Source: Colwellia sp. M166
GTDB taxonomy: Bacteria; Pseudomonadota; Gammaproteobacteria; Enterobacterales; Alteromonadaceae
Direction of reading: 5' to 3'
DNA length: 64,000 nucleotides
NCBI RefSeq assembly: GCF_024585285.1
Contig: NZ_CP040755.1
Span: forward strand, 4,774,001-4,838,000
The notes beneath the pieces are model-generated. The model had not been told where the DNA came from. It made no database searches and saw only the letters and a list, made by a program, of their open reading frames with translations. The position numbers were made by a program, and so were the translations under genes. How positions within the stretch are numbered: the first letter of the stretch is position 1; every line of letters begins with the position of its first letter. Positions 8,113-17,463 of the stretch are shown here, in pieces.

Positions 8113-9691
8113 TGCAACGGATAAATTTTGTAATCAAGCAGCTAACTTTCCACTCGATTCATTAGATAAAGTAGATGAATTTCAGGCTAATCTTTCCAAA
8201 TTAGTTATGTGGGACACTGTTGGTGTTTTTACTGATGATGGCAATAAAAATATGGTTATTTTGTTCATTCAAGATGACTTGATAGTGGCAAGTCTACGAT
8301 TTTGCTTAACTAGCCCTGTTGCAACAACAGCAATTTCCCATTTGCAGGGAAGTGCTAACATAATCATTTATCGGAATATTCAAGGATATAAAATTACTGC
8401 AAACGATTTATCTTCACTTGACTCTATAAATAGTCTTTGGATAAAAGTTGTAGATCAAAGCGCCTATTTAAACCTTGATGAAGTGACAAATTTATTCGAA
8501 TGTTTTGAATCCGATAGGAAAAAAGCTGGACGAGGAGATGGGTTTAAAACTGCAACAAAAAATACTGTACTTAGAGATAGTCATGGCCGATGTATGTTTA
8601 CTGGTTGTGGCGAAAATCTTGATTGTGAAGATCTTACTGGTACTACAGGAAATTATTCATATCTAGCGCATAACGTAGCATCATCAGAACAAGGTCCTCG
8701 TGGTATCACATTACTATCTGAAAAATTATCTGATGTTCCTGAAAATGTCTTATTACTATGCGATAAGCATCACCGTTTAATTGATAAAGTTGCTGCTAGT
8801 GATTATACCGCGCCAACATTATCAGCTATGAGAAAAGAGTTTTGTATTGTTGCCAATAGCTTATTAGATGGTTTGAAGTATGAACCAATTCCAGTTTATG
8901 CGGTGCTTTGGCCTGTGAACTCTCAAACTGTTTCTCCACCGACTTATCTTCAAATAGCGAATAGCTTATCTAAAATGAAATTTAGAATGCACGAGCAGTT
9001 GAACACATTAAGTGATAATGAAGACTTTTTACGTTCAACTCCTGATGTCTTGTGGAATATGATGCCTGCCATTATTAATAGTTCCGCTGATAGAATATTA
9101 CAGCAGATTAAAAATCATGGTTATAAAGCAGCCCTTTTCGGGTTTGGACCAATGTCAGCCCTTATTGGCTTAGGTGCTAAGTTGGGAAATAAAAGCTCTA
9201 TAATTCCGATGCTGAGACATAGAGAAGGTGGGCAATGGTCATGGCCCAATAATACCGCTAGTGGAAAGTTCTATGAAGTTGAAGGGCTTGAAACCCTAGG
9301 TAAAGGCTCTGATTTTGTTATTAATATTCTGTTTACTGCGGAACCTGAAAATTTATTAAAAGCATCTGAAGCTGTTTGCACTGAAAATAATGCTCAAATA
9401 ATAACAATAAGAGCAAATAAAGAAGTTATGGGCAATGGAGCAATACCACACCCTGATGATGGAATAGCATTAACTGCTGACCTTCAAGCTATTTTACACA
9501 AATTACAATCCAATTTTGGTGCCAAAACAATCCATTTATTTGCTTGTGCTTCAAATGCAGCATCAGTTTTTATTGGGCAAGCATATGATACCCATCACCC
9601 AGAGGTTATTATTTATGACTTTAGTGACAATACGATGGTGCCAAGATTACGTTTAAGAAGTGATAACCATGTTTGTCACATATCAACTTAA
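8105..9691 (+). CDS. cap5: CBASS effector: HNH nuclease with SAVED sensor domain (Cap5-like) and N-terminal extension
   Basis: 528 residues. Residues about 150-230 form an HNH domain: CMFTGCGE, then AHNVAS (H189, N190), then NVLLLCDKHHRLID with the closing asparagine and histidines (N214, H222/H223). Residues about 265-528 fit the SAVED domain, with the two-lobed pattern of FGFGPMSALIGLGAKLG and IHLFACASNAASVFIGQ. Cap5 proteins are HNH-SAVED DNases activated by the cyclic nucleotide of their partner CD-NTase. Cap5 is normally around 400 residues; here about 140 extra residues (1-140) precede the HNH domain and I do not recognise them. Last gene of the CBASS operon; 68 bp separate it from the next system. 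Confidence 0.87.
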   Translation: MANATDKFCNQAANFPLDSLDKVDEFQANLSKLVMWDTVGVFTDDGNKNMVILFIQDDLIVASLRFCLTSPVATTAISHLQGSANIIIYRNIQGYKITANDLSSLDSINSLWIKVVDQSAYLNLDEVTNLFECFESDRKKAGRGDGFKTATKNTVLRDSHGRCMFTGCGENLDCEDLTGTTGNYSYLAHNVASSEQGPRGITLLSEKLSDVPENVLLLCDKHHRLIDKVAASDYTAPTLSAMRKEFCIVANSLLDGLKYEPIPVYAVLWPVNSQTVSPPTYLQIANSLSKMKFRMHEQLNTLSDNEDFLRSTPDVLWNMMPAIINSSADRILQQIKNHGYKAALFGFGPMSALIGLGAKLGNKSSIIPMLRHREGGQWSWPNNTASGKFYEVEGLETLGKGSDFVINILFTAEPENLLKASEAVCTENNAQIITIRANKEVMGNGAIPHPDDGIALTADLQAILHKLQSNFGAKTIHLFACASNAASVFIGQAYDTHHPEVIIYDFSDNTMVPRLRLRSDNHVCHIST

Positions 9692-9759
9692 ACAAGAAAA
9701 TAATATGATATAAAACAATTAGTTTATTGGATTAATATTAATTCAAATATAGGGATGTA

Positions 9760-10557
9760 ATGTCAAAAAAATTATCAAGTATTCTAGATAAAATTAATAA
9801 TGGGAGAGCTATTAAATTACAAACTTTTCTTAATACAATTGAATCTACTGGCTTAAATACAACAGAAATAAAGAATTCATTATTGTTAGAGCGATCTAAA
9901 GGTGATTTTTATTATGTTACTTTTAAAGATCCTGCTATTTGTGAGCAACTTCATAAAGTTGCATTGAATAAAACAGAAACACATATCAGTGCAGCGAGAC
10001 AAAATAATAGCCACTCTTACAGTGTTGATTGTTCTTTTCTCTTAGCACGTAGACTAAATGACTACCCCTACGTAATAACATTTAACGAAGATGAACAATA
10101 TAATTCTCCTGAAAATGATATTTGTTCAAGACTGTTAGTTATTGAAAACTTATCTTGTTTTATGAATATTGAAAAATCGATTAAATTTTTACAATCAAAC
10201 TGTGATTATTCACCTGATATTAATACCTGCATTGTCTTTGGTGCAGGTAACCAGATAAATAATGAGTTACATAAATCCTTTTTAAAGTCATTTCACCAAG
10301 TAGACTTATTTCTTGATGTTGATGTAGGTGGTTTGAAAATAGCCAAAACAATAGCCTCAATTTGTGAATCTTCAGTTAGATTTATTGTCCCTTTGGATAT
10401 TGAAGACAAATTAAGAAAAGTAGAAGTAGGGTTAAATGAAAATCAACGAGAGTACGTTTTTGCCACTGGTAATAATACTCCTTTTTTAGCAGATATTTGC
10501 AGCGTTATGCTTGAAACTAATAAAAGCATTGAACAACAGAGTTTTATTTATGAATGA
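9760..10557 (+). CDS. jetD: JetD-like Toprim nuclease subunit (Wadjet-type)
   Basis: 265 residues. The C-terminal half has the Toprim pattern of JetD: VIENLSCFMNI (acidic E of the first motif), a glycine turn in VFGAGNQIN, then LFLDVDVGGLKIAKTI, which supplies the DxD pair followed by the G-L-x-I helix. JetD is the DNA-cutting partner of the Wadjet SMC complex, which cleaves small circular plasmids. Canonical JetD is nearer 380-400 residues with a longer N-terminal arm; this one is clearly shorter. It is first in the operon, whereas in described Wadjet operons jetD is usually last. The start follows an AGGGATG-like ribosome binding site and the gene overlaps jetC by 8 bp. Confidence 0.75.
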   Translation: MSKKLSSILDKINNGRAIKLQTFLNTIESTGLNTTEIKNSLLLERSKGDFYYVTFKDPAICEQLHKVALNKTETHISAARQNNSHSYSVDCSFLLARRLNDYPYVITFNEDEQYNSPENDICSRLLVIENLSCFMNIEKSIKFLQSNCDYSPDINTCIVFGAGNQINNELHKSFLKSFHQVDLFLDVDVGGLKIAKTIASICESSVRFIVPLDIEDKLRKVEVGLNENQREYVFATGNNTPFLADICSVMLETNKSIEQQSFIYE

Positions 10558-13435
10558 TAATTTATTAAACGAGTCATTGCTGGACTCTATGCCATATAAA
10601 CTTTTAAAAATAGTTTATATAAACTCAGCTAAGCATGCATACACTGAGTTACCAGTAAATGAAAGTTTGGCATTGTTCGGTGTTAATAATGTTGGCAAAA
10701 CCGCCACACTTGCTGGTATTAAATTAGTTTTATTTCCTGAATCAAATTTTAATAGTTGTGAAGAAAAATTTCACTTCCTTGGTAAAGATGGGCCGTATTC
10801 TAAAGAGGAATCATACCCATTTTATTTTCCGTCAGCTAAATCATTCATTATTGCTGAGATCCAAAATATGTCAGGTGTTTATACAATGGTTCTCTACAAA
10901 GGTAAAAGTTGGGAGTACAGCCGTTTTTTTGTCCCTGAATCTTATGACAATATCAGACATTTATTTTGGGAAAAGGATCTTTATGATAACCCAATGTTTA
11001 CGGATTTATCCTTAAAATCAATTGGTGAGCAGTTAAGAAAGATGAATGCTGTCCAGACTAATGATGAAGAAGAGATCGCAAACATGTTGTATGGCGGTCA
11101 TCGAGGCCATGCTGACCAAAATAAATTCTGTGCGATACCTTTAAAAAATGGCGCTAATAAAAAGTCAATTTCCGCTTTTAAGAATCTTTACCAATTAGCA
11201 TTTGATATTGGAAAAACTGAGGGGGATAAAATTCCTAAAGCTATTGCCACTTTGATTGAAATGAATCGTAGTAGGAAGCAAGAATCTCTTGATATGACAG
11301 TAACAGATCAAGTGGAAAGCTATTATCAACTGGCTCAAGAACGAGATTACTTACAAAATGTAGCTAACCATCAGGATCTCTGGTTAGAAATCGATAAAGA
11401 CTACAAAGGATTAGAAATTGAGCAAGCCGAAATAATCACAACCATTTATTCTTTGAAAACTAGTTTGGAGAAAAAACAAAATTCATTTGAACAAAAATTT
11501 GAGATCGCATCTGAAAATCAATCAAAATCTCAAAAGGCTGAAGAAGAAGCTAAAGCAGCAGCAAAGGTTGTTAAAGAAGCAAACCAGCTAGAAAAAGGTG
11601 CTATTAGTGAACAAAAGAAGCAATTTAAGATACTTGCTGAAGATCATAAAAAAGCTTTAAAGATAATTAATGATGAGTACTTAGGGCTTAAGTCAGCATT
11701 AGAAATAGCAGCAGATTTCACCACTATAAAGGAAGAAAAAGAAGCTCTTTTAGCTAAGCATACTAACCGAGAGACTTTAGAAAAAGCTCTTGAAGATGCA
11801 GTTAAAAAATCAAATGAACATATCAACCAACATAAACAATTAATTACTAATAAAAAAACACTCGAACATACCTTGCTTCATAAATTAGAACCACACTCAG
11901 CATCGATCTTAAATGCCTTAAACCCTAAGTTTTCTGAGTTCCCATTCGAACATGATGAGTCAGCATTAGGTACAATAAATGACTTTGGTGACTTGTTTAC
12001 GATATCACCAAATAAGGAGCTAATATTTGGTCAATCAAAATTCGATATTGATGGGGTAAAACCCTATTCATCTCAGCTTCAGTTAGAGCATTTGAAAAAG
12101 GCTATAGAACGCATGGAACCTCTGATTAGCGATAGCCGGACTGAAGTTTCAAAAATTCAGACTAGTTTAAGAAATACTGAGAGTTTCAAAGAAAATGTCA
12201 AAATGTTAGAAACTGAAATCGCTACTTTCGAAAGAGATATTTTGTTACTTGAATCATTTAACAAAACTAAAATCGATTATGAAAAAACGAAATCAGAGAT
12301 TGAGGCTAGAGAAAAAGAATTAGATGTCCAAAATACATATTTCGATAACCTTCAAGACAAATGGAAGTTAACCTTTTCTCAAAAGGGGGATGCAGAAAGT
12401 GTCTTAACTAAATTAAATGAAGAGAAAGACAAATACGTTCAATGGAATAGAAGCATTCAATCACTAACTAAGACACTTAATATTAATGATGGTTATGATG
12501 GACCGATTGATGATTTAGATATTAGCCAAGAGTGTTTAAATAATATTAATGATCGTTATTTTAATTACTCAAATAAGTATGAACCATTTAAAACTAAAGC
12601 CCGTAAGTTAATGGTGAATATTAAACTTGAAGGCATTGATCCATTTGGTGATTATTTGTCGTTAAATGATTATTTAGAAGTCATCTCAAAACTTGATTTG
12701 TTATTTCTTGAATACCCTCAAAAACAACAATGGTTGCTTAAAAACATTCAAAGTCATAACTTGTTTATTGATAGTCAGATGTCAGAGCTACAAGACGCTA
12801 AAAACTTACTTACTACATTTATTGAAGAATTAAATTCTGATTTAAATCAAACAACTATTTCAAATATAGATGAATTGAAATTAGAAATTAAGTTAGAACC
12901 TTTATTTGAGGAATTGCTTGATATTATGTCTGAGTTTGACAAGTCAGATGATCATGCGTTGCTACCCGAAACATTCTATTTGAAAATATCGACTTTTGCG
13001 CAAAAGTTTTTTAACAAGAAAAATCGTACCATCAAGCTAGAAAGCATTATTTCAACGGTAAATTATTGTTATCGACTTCAAGGCGAGACGAAGTTTGAAA
13101 CCAAAGGGCAATCAGGAGGAACTACTAGTGCTATTACCGCATTATTACTTTCAACGCTTTTAAAGCGTATTAGCCCATCATACGCAGAAGTTACAATCCC
13201 AATCGTTGTTGATGAAATTGGCACACTCGATATGCACAATATTGATGCAACCATTAAGCAAATTTCGTCAAAGGGTTTTACTGTATTTTGTGCAACACCA
13301 CACTTTTCACCGCCTGTGATTAAGGGCTGTGGCAACTATATCACTATGGACCAATTCACTATTGAAAAGCCTATCGTTAAAGGGTGTCATTTAATGGTTT
13401 TACCTGAATATATAGAACGATTGAAGGCAAATTAA
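10550..13435 (+). CDS. jetC: JetC/MukB-like SMC ATPase
   Basis: 961 residues from the ATG at 10550, which overlaps the end of jetD by 8 bp; the frame is also open from a TTG at 10511. The ATP-binding head is split as in SMC proteins: Walker A GVNNVGKT at 44-51 near the N-terminus, and signature QSGGTTSA (about 853) and Walker B IPIVVDEIGTLD (about 885) near the C-terminus. Between them lie two long coiled-coil arms (about 280-430 and 520-640) around a central hinge-like region. This architecture matches the MukB/MksB/JetC family, which extrudes DNA loops. It is shorter than E. coli MukB but in the range of MksB/JetC. Neighbours with MukF- and MukE-like features support a Wadjet-like condensin. 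Confidence 0.85.
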   Translation: MNDNLLNESLLDSMPYKLLKIVYINSAKHAYTELPVNESLALFGVNNVGKTATLAGIKLVLFPESNFNSCEEKFHFLGKDGPYSKEESYPFYFPSAKSFIIAEIQNMSGVYTMVLYKGKSWEYSRFFVPESYDNIRHLFWEKDLYDNPMFTDLSLKSIGEQLRKMNAVQTNDEEEIANMLYGGHRGHADQNKFCAIPLKNGANKKSISAFKNLYQLAFDIGKTEGDKIPKAIATLIEMNRSRKQESLDMTVTDQVESYYQLAQERDYLQNVANHQDLWLEIDKDYKGLEIEQAEIITTIYSLKTSLEKKQNSFEQKFEIASENQSKSQKAEEEAKAAAKVVKEANQLEKGAISEQKKQFKILAEDHKKALKIINDEYLGLKSALEIAADFTTIKEEKEALLAKHTNRETLEKALEDAVKKSNEHINQHKQLITNKKTLEHTLLHKLEPHSASILNALNPKFSEFPFEHDESALGTINDFGDLFTISPNKELIFGQSKFDIDGVKPYSSQLQLEHLKKAIERMEPLISDSRTEVSKIQTSLRNTESFKENVKMLETEIATFERDILLLESFNKTKIDYEKTKSEIEAREKELDVQNTYFDNLQDKWKLTFSQKGDAESVLTKLNEEKDKYVQWNRSIQSLTKTLNINDGYDGPIDDLDISQECLNNINDRYFNYSNKYEPFKTKARKLMVNIKLEGIDPFGDYLSLNDYLEVISKLDLLFLEYPQKQQWLLKNIQSHNLFIDSQMSELQDAKNLLTTFIEELNSDLNQTTISNIDELKLEIKLEPLFEELLDIMSEFDKSDDHALLPETFYLKISTFAQKFFNKKNRTIKLESIISTVNYCYRLQGETKFETKGQSGGTTSAITALLLSTLLKRISPSYAEVTIPIVVDEIGTLDMHNIDATIKQISSKGFTVFCATPHFSPPVIKGCGNYITMDQFTIEKPIVKGCHLMVLPEYIERLKAN

Positions 13436-14805
13436 TGAAAATACAAAAAGCCTCATTGTTAATAAAAATTCTGGAATATAAAGATGTGTTTTTTACTTTG
13501 CTTGATTATGTAAATGACAACGATAATTCAAATGATGTGCCAGAGATAATTTATCTTCAATTATATAATAAGTATATTGCTAAAAATGATGATACTGAAG
13601 CTTCCCAATGGCTAACCCTTGAGAGTTTAACTGAAAATGACATCTTTGTTCACAATGATAAAAATGCAGGGACAATTACGTTACAAGCGTTTCTAATTGA
13701 AACTCTTCGATTTATAGATATCGAAAGAGCTAAAGAGTTATCCAGTACAGATTTTGAAAAAATTCGAGAGCAATTTCAAAGTATTTGGGAGAGCGTTAAT
13801 AGTTGCAGTGGTATTGGCTCTGATCATTATCATGAATTGATGGCGAATTTTAATGAACTATTAACAACAACACTTTCAAAAGTTAAACGGAATGTTGAAG
13901 TTCTAGCGGTTCAAGCTGATGATATCGCATCTAAATTTGATTTAAGGCATGACCATACTACTTCATATAATGCTAATGATTTATATCAAAAGCTTTCATC
14001 ATTGTTTGAAAAATATGTATACCCATCACTAGAATTTACTAATCCTAAAATGGAAATGTCAGGCTTTGGAAAATTAACATTTGTGCAAGTCATTGATGAA
14101 TTTATCCAATACCATTCAAAGGCACCTAAAGTAGCTTCCCAAATTGGCTACAAAAAAACGGCAGTAACATCATTTTATAAAGATATAAAAAGGGTATTAG
14201 AAAAACTAGAGCGCTATTACAGGTTTGTCGAGATTGATAGAGCTAACTATTTATCTATTGAAAAAGCGTTTAACCATCTAGGTCAGGAAGTTGACCGATT
14301 ACGTCACGGTAAATCAAGAAACAAATACCTCACAAATGATTTAGAGGTGCTAAACCAGTACCACACGTTTAAAAATTTAGCTTTTCATAAATCTAAATTT
14401 TCAAAGAAGCTAGCTTGGAAAGCACCATTATCAACAATACATTTTAAGCAATGGTTTGAAGATTTAAAGGATACTGAAATAGTTGAAGACGTTGAACATG
14501 ATTCGGTATTCAACGCTCCTTCTATTTCACTGCAAAGAGAAAAAGAAATTATAGAGTGGTGCATGGCCCACAATTGGGAACGAAATGTTGATGACATCCA
14601 TCAATACATCCAAATTGAATTGAAAAAGGCTTTTGCTAGTCAATACCAACTTACTGATTTATTGGCAGGATTAGAGTCTTTCTTTGCCATTGTTGATCGC
14701 AAGCTTTATAAACGAAGCCCCAAAAAAGTAAAAATAATTGAAGGAAAATACTATATGGATTACTTGATAATTTCATTAACTGCTGAGGAGCCATCGCATG
14801 TTTGA
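13435..14805 (+). CDS. jetA: JetA/MksF-like kleisin subunit
   Basis: 456 residues, helical, starting one base inside the stop of the SMC gene. Residues 1-120 look like a winged-helix head. A long helical and coiled-coil middle follows (about 130-320, with regularly spaced leucines and charged residues), and a C-terminal domain of about 90 residues. I identify it as the MukF/MksF/JetA kleisin mainly from its position between SMC and MukE-like genes and from this domain order, because kleisins of this class diverge quickly. The kleisin bridges the two SMC heads and recruits the MukE-like protein. Overlaps the next gene by 8 bp. Confidence 0.7.
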   Translation: MKIQKASLLIKILEYKDVFFTLLDYVNDNDNSNDVPEIIYLQLYNKYIAKNDDTEASQWLTLESLTENDIFVHNDKNAGTITLQAFLIETLRFIDIERAKELSSTDFEKIREQFQSIWESVNSCSGIGSDHYHELMANFNELLTTTLSKVKRNVEVLAVQADDIASKFDLRHDHTTSYNANDLYQKLSSLFEKYVYPSLEFTNPKMEMSGFGKLTFVQVIDEFIQYHSKAPKVASQIGYKKTAVTSFYKDIKRVLEKLERYYRFVEIDRANYLSIEKAFNHLGQEVDRLRHGKSRNKYLTNDLEVLNQYHTFKNLAFHKSKFSKKLAWKAPLSTIHFKQWFEDLKDTEIVEDVEHDSVFNAPSISLQREKEIIEWCMAHNWERNVDDIHQYIQIELKKAFASQYQLTDLLAGLESFFAIVDRKLYKRSPKKVKIIEGKYYMDYLIISLTAEEPSHV

Positions 14806-15358
14806 TAAACGTAAAAGTACTGAAATTTATCATCAGTTAATGAACGGAAAAGTGATCAATAAACATAAAATAGTTAATGATGGTACTAGGGCTGAAAATG
14901 CTCTCTATAGTGAAATCATTGAAAATCTGGATGACTATTCAAAACAGTACATCATGGCTGGTTATGAATTTATTGGCTTAGAAGGGCTACCTTATTTTTA
15001 TATCAGAGAAGCTGGCACTGAGTATATTAGTGATCTTGATCGAAAAGTTTATATATTACTACTTATTGTTTTCAGATACGTAAGCCAAAAATATAGCATG
15101 GATAAGCTAACCCATGAAGCTGGTGGGCTATCGACATTTGATTTAGAAGAAATTGATAATGATGAATCATTTAAAGAACTAGCTCACAAGGCCCAGATTG
15201 GTGTTTCGCCCATTTCGAAAGGGATTGAAATTAATTTAGTTAATAAGAACTTTATGCTAGCTAAACCTACAGGTGAATTACTTTTGAGTGATGTTGGGCA
15301 AGCATATTTAGATGAAGTTAAAAGTATTTATTCAAATATTGAAATTGATAATTATTGA
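14798..15358 (+). CDS. jetB: JetB/MksE-like subunit
   Basis: 186 residues, starting inside the end of the kleisin gene. The features fit MukE/MksE: a short N-terminal helix, an LYSEIIENLDDYSKQY segment, then GLPYFYIREAG, which resembles the conserved aromatic strand of MksE, and winged-helix-like elements up to about residue 170 (ILLLIVFRYV; LLLSDVGQAYL). MukE-type proteins are dimers that bind the kleisin and DNA in the condensin complex. Last gene of the four-gene operon; 75 bp of AT-rich sequence follows. The call relies as much on operon position as on sequence. Confidence 0.7.
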   Translation: MFDKRKSTEIYHQLMNGKVINKHKIVNDGTRAENALYSEIIENLDDYSKQYIMAGYEFIGLEGLPYFYIREAGTEYISDLDRKVYILLLIVFRYVSQKYSMDKLTHEAGGLSTFDLEEIDNDESFKELAHKAQIGVSPISKGIEINLVNKNFMLAKPTGELLLSDVGQAYLDEVKSIYSNIEIDNY

Positions 15359-15433
15359 TATTCTATAAGATTAGATTATACGGATGAACAGGAATGAATA
15401 ATTTAGAATCTTTAAGTTGTTACAAGGATATAT

Positions 15434-16615
15434 ATGAGCAGTAATATAAACTCAATTGCCAAGTTATTGGATATAGCAGAGCTTGAGTTATCAAAGCCTG
15501 AAAATGTTTCAGAAGTCTATGAGGACCTCCGAAAAAAAATAATAGATAAAGGAATCGTTTGTAGAAGCAAAGGGGAGTACGATAATGATTTTTTATTGGA
15601 TTTGTGGCGTAAAAGAAAAAGTAACGGTATAGCTAATATCACTAGCAATAATATATCAGAAGATGAATTTAAAAAGATTAAGAGGGATCTGATTAAGTTC
15701 ACAAAAAAAATAGCACGCGGTAATACCCAAAAGGTATTTGATGAGATCGTAGATGGTTTTAAACTGCTTAAAGCACAAGGAAAAACTCGGTATGTTTATC
15801 GTGCAGCAATAGCAAGAGTGTTTTGTACTTTTTATCCAGACCAACACATCAATTGGGTAACAAGAGATAATATAAAAGATATCAATATATTATTTTCTGA
15901 CTCTTTTACTGATATAACTAAAGTGACTTATGTATCTAAAGATATTAATTGGTTTTCAATTAGCTTTAATTTAAGGCAACAAATTAATGATATTAATTCT
16001 AACCGTATTAAACCATTAGAAAGCATCATTGTTAGGCAAATAACAAGCCTTTACTATAAAAGAAAGTTAACTTATGGAAAGCCTCCTCATAACTCTAAAG
16101 CGACTAGAGAGAATAATGAAAGCGGCAGTATTGATAACTCTTCAACTAAAAGAAAAGAGGTTTCTTTAGGTGAGATTATTTCTCATAATAGAGAAATAAT
16201 AGGAAGTACAATAACCGTTAGTCAAAAAGAGAAGGAATTGACTCATCGATTTTTGAATTGGATTAATAAACGAAAAGGTATAGAGCTGTACGGAGTTGAG
16301 CAGCGAACAGGTGCGCATGATCGAATAGATGTGACAATTAAACAAGGAATGTCTCTGATTTATGCTGAATTAAAGAGTGTTAGCAGTTATTCAAAAAAAC
16401 CTAAAAGAGCTATTAGAGCTGCACTTGGTCAAGTTTTAGATTATCAATTTTATGATACTAGTAATCAGGCAAGTGAATTATGGATTGTTTTAGATCAATG
16501 TAAATTGACTACTAAAGATAAAGAGTTCATAAAATCCTTAAATTCAAATTTCAAAAGTATTACGTTAAAGCTGCTTGTAGAGAAAAATGAATTGTCATTT
16601 AGGGAATATAAATAG
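15434..16615 (+). CDS. PD-(D/E)XK-fold nuclease-like protein
   Basis: 393 residues, ATG after an AAGGA-type site. The C-terminal part (about 260-393) shows the restriction-endonuclease-like core: DRIDVTI with D299, then YAELKS with E312 and K314, then ALGQVLDYQFY with Q333 and Y337, typical of the QxxxY variant. The N-terminal 200 residues are helical and lysine-rich and may bind DNA; around 205-245 there is a polar linker. The family is not one I can name. It is separated from the Wadjet-like operon by 75 bp and has no partner gene, so it may be an extra component of that system, a solitary defence nuclease, or a regulator with a nuclease fold. Confidence 0.65.
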   Translation: MSSNINSIAKLLDIAELELSKPENVSEVYEDLRKKIIDKGIVCRSKGEYDNDFLLDLWRKRKSNGIANITSNNISEDEFKKIKRDLIKFTKKIARGNTQKVFDEIVDGFKLLKAQGKTRYVYRAAIARVFCTFYPDQHINWVTRDNIKDINILFSDSFTDITKVTYVSKDINWFSISFNLRQQINDINSNRIKPLESIIVRQITSLYYKRKLTYGKPPHNSKATRENNESGSIDNSSTKRKEVSLGEIISHNREIIGSTITVSQKEKELTHRFLNWINKRKGIELYGVEQRTGAHDRIDVTIKQGMSLIYAELKSVSSYSKKPKRAIRAALGQVLDYQFYDTSNQASELWIVLDQCKLTTKDKEFIKSLNSNFKSITLKLLVEKNELSFREYK

Positions 16616-17141
16616 TAGATAAAATATTATAATTTACTCATGAAATAATTTTAAGTGGCGTAAGTTTTTCTCGGTGTAATGTTGGTGCTATTGAGCTAGA
16701 AAACTCTAAATTTCAGCAACAAGATATGTTTAATACTAGTGTGAATAACCTTGAACTAATGCAATGTTATGATCATATTAATTAACGAAATAATAGGTGT
16801 CGAAGCAGCAGGCCAAAAAGAAAAATGGACATGAGGCGAAGTATTCTTTCGCCTGGATTTGTTTGCTTAACGTACAATTATTCCCTGCTTACATTAATTT
16901 ATTGATATATATCAGCAAAAAAAACTTTTTAGTGTGTGTTCTTGTTCCTAATTCTATGGAATTATGAGATATTATTTCATATCTAAAGTTATGTTTTTAG
17001 GTGGTTTCGAGCAAGGAGTAGCTTGTTTATCTTATCTCACTATCCTCTTTCCAAAACCTACTGTGTAAACAACTTGGCTTCAATAGAGTTTTTTGCTGAA
17101 GCTTCTTAATTTTTTTAAACTCAAAAATAAGGATATAAATT
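16616..17141. other. 526-bp stretch without long genes; contains the right direct repeat
   Basis: No convincing coding frame. It contains the right copy of the direct repeat (16760-16858) and AT-rich sequence up to the small zinc-knuckle gene. The last 60 bp probably hold that gene's promoter; I see no clear -35/-10 pair to assign. It separates the CBASS/Wadjet module from the AAA/helicase/radical SAM cluster. Confidence 0.6.
16760..16858 (+). repeat. Right copy of imperfect direct repeat bounding the CBASS/Wadjet module
   Basis: Pairs with 1337-1447 in the same orientation. It shares the opening TGCAATGTTATG phrase, an ATTAA-CGAAATA stretch in the middle and a terminal hairpin AGGCGAA / TTCGCCT followed by GGAT. 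The hairpin arm is one pair shorter than in the left copy. The similarity is interrupted by insertions and deletions. Confidence 0.55.
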
Positions 17142-17285
17142 ATGTCAGGTAAAATCTCATTACCACATAAATGCCCCAAGTGTGGTGTTGTTGCTAAAAC
17201 AGGTTCGGAATTAGATAAAATTTTCGGTTATAGAACCCAAGGTGGCGGTGTCACTAATCAAAGCCAATGTAAAAAGTGCAGATAA
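17142..17285 (+). CDS. Tiny zinc-knuckle protein (47 aa)
   Basis: A 47-residue protein beginning MSGKISLPHKCPKCG and ending CKKCR. AAGGA lies 8 nt before the ATG. Two CxxC pairs (C11/C14 and C43/C46) about 28 residues apart form a probable zinc-binding site. Between them is an FGYRTQGGG segment and a QSQC turn, which resembles the short zinc element seen in some HNH-associated small proteins. No membrane segment. It is 178 bp upstream of the AAA+ ATPase gene, same strand, and is a candidate first gene or regulator of the large cluster. It is too short for most gene callers. Function unknown. Confidence 0.6.
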   Translation: MSGKISLPHKCPKCGVVAKTGSELDKIFGYRTQGGGVTNQSQCKKCR

Positions 17286-17463
17286 TAATGACTAAGTAAA
17301 AACTAATATCAGAAAGAAGCTGGTTATGGTTTGTATTTTTACACTTTAGTCAGCTTTATATGTTTCAAAAAATTACGCTATGTGCTCGTGAGTAGTCGAG
17401 ATTAAAGCTTTAGGTTTTAAATTAATTGACACTATCAACGCGCCTAAAATTGGATATAACAAC

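Noticed and set aside
10550..13435. RecF/SbcC-type repair ATPase
   Set aside because: Genes with kleisin-like and MukE-like features overlap it, and a Toprim nuclease gene precedes it, which fits a Wadjet/MksBEF complex instead.
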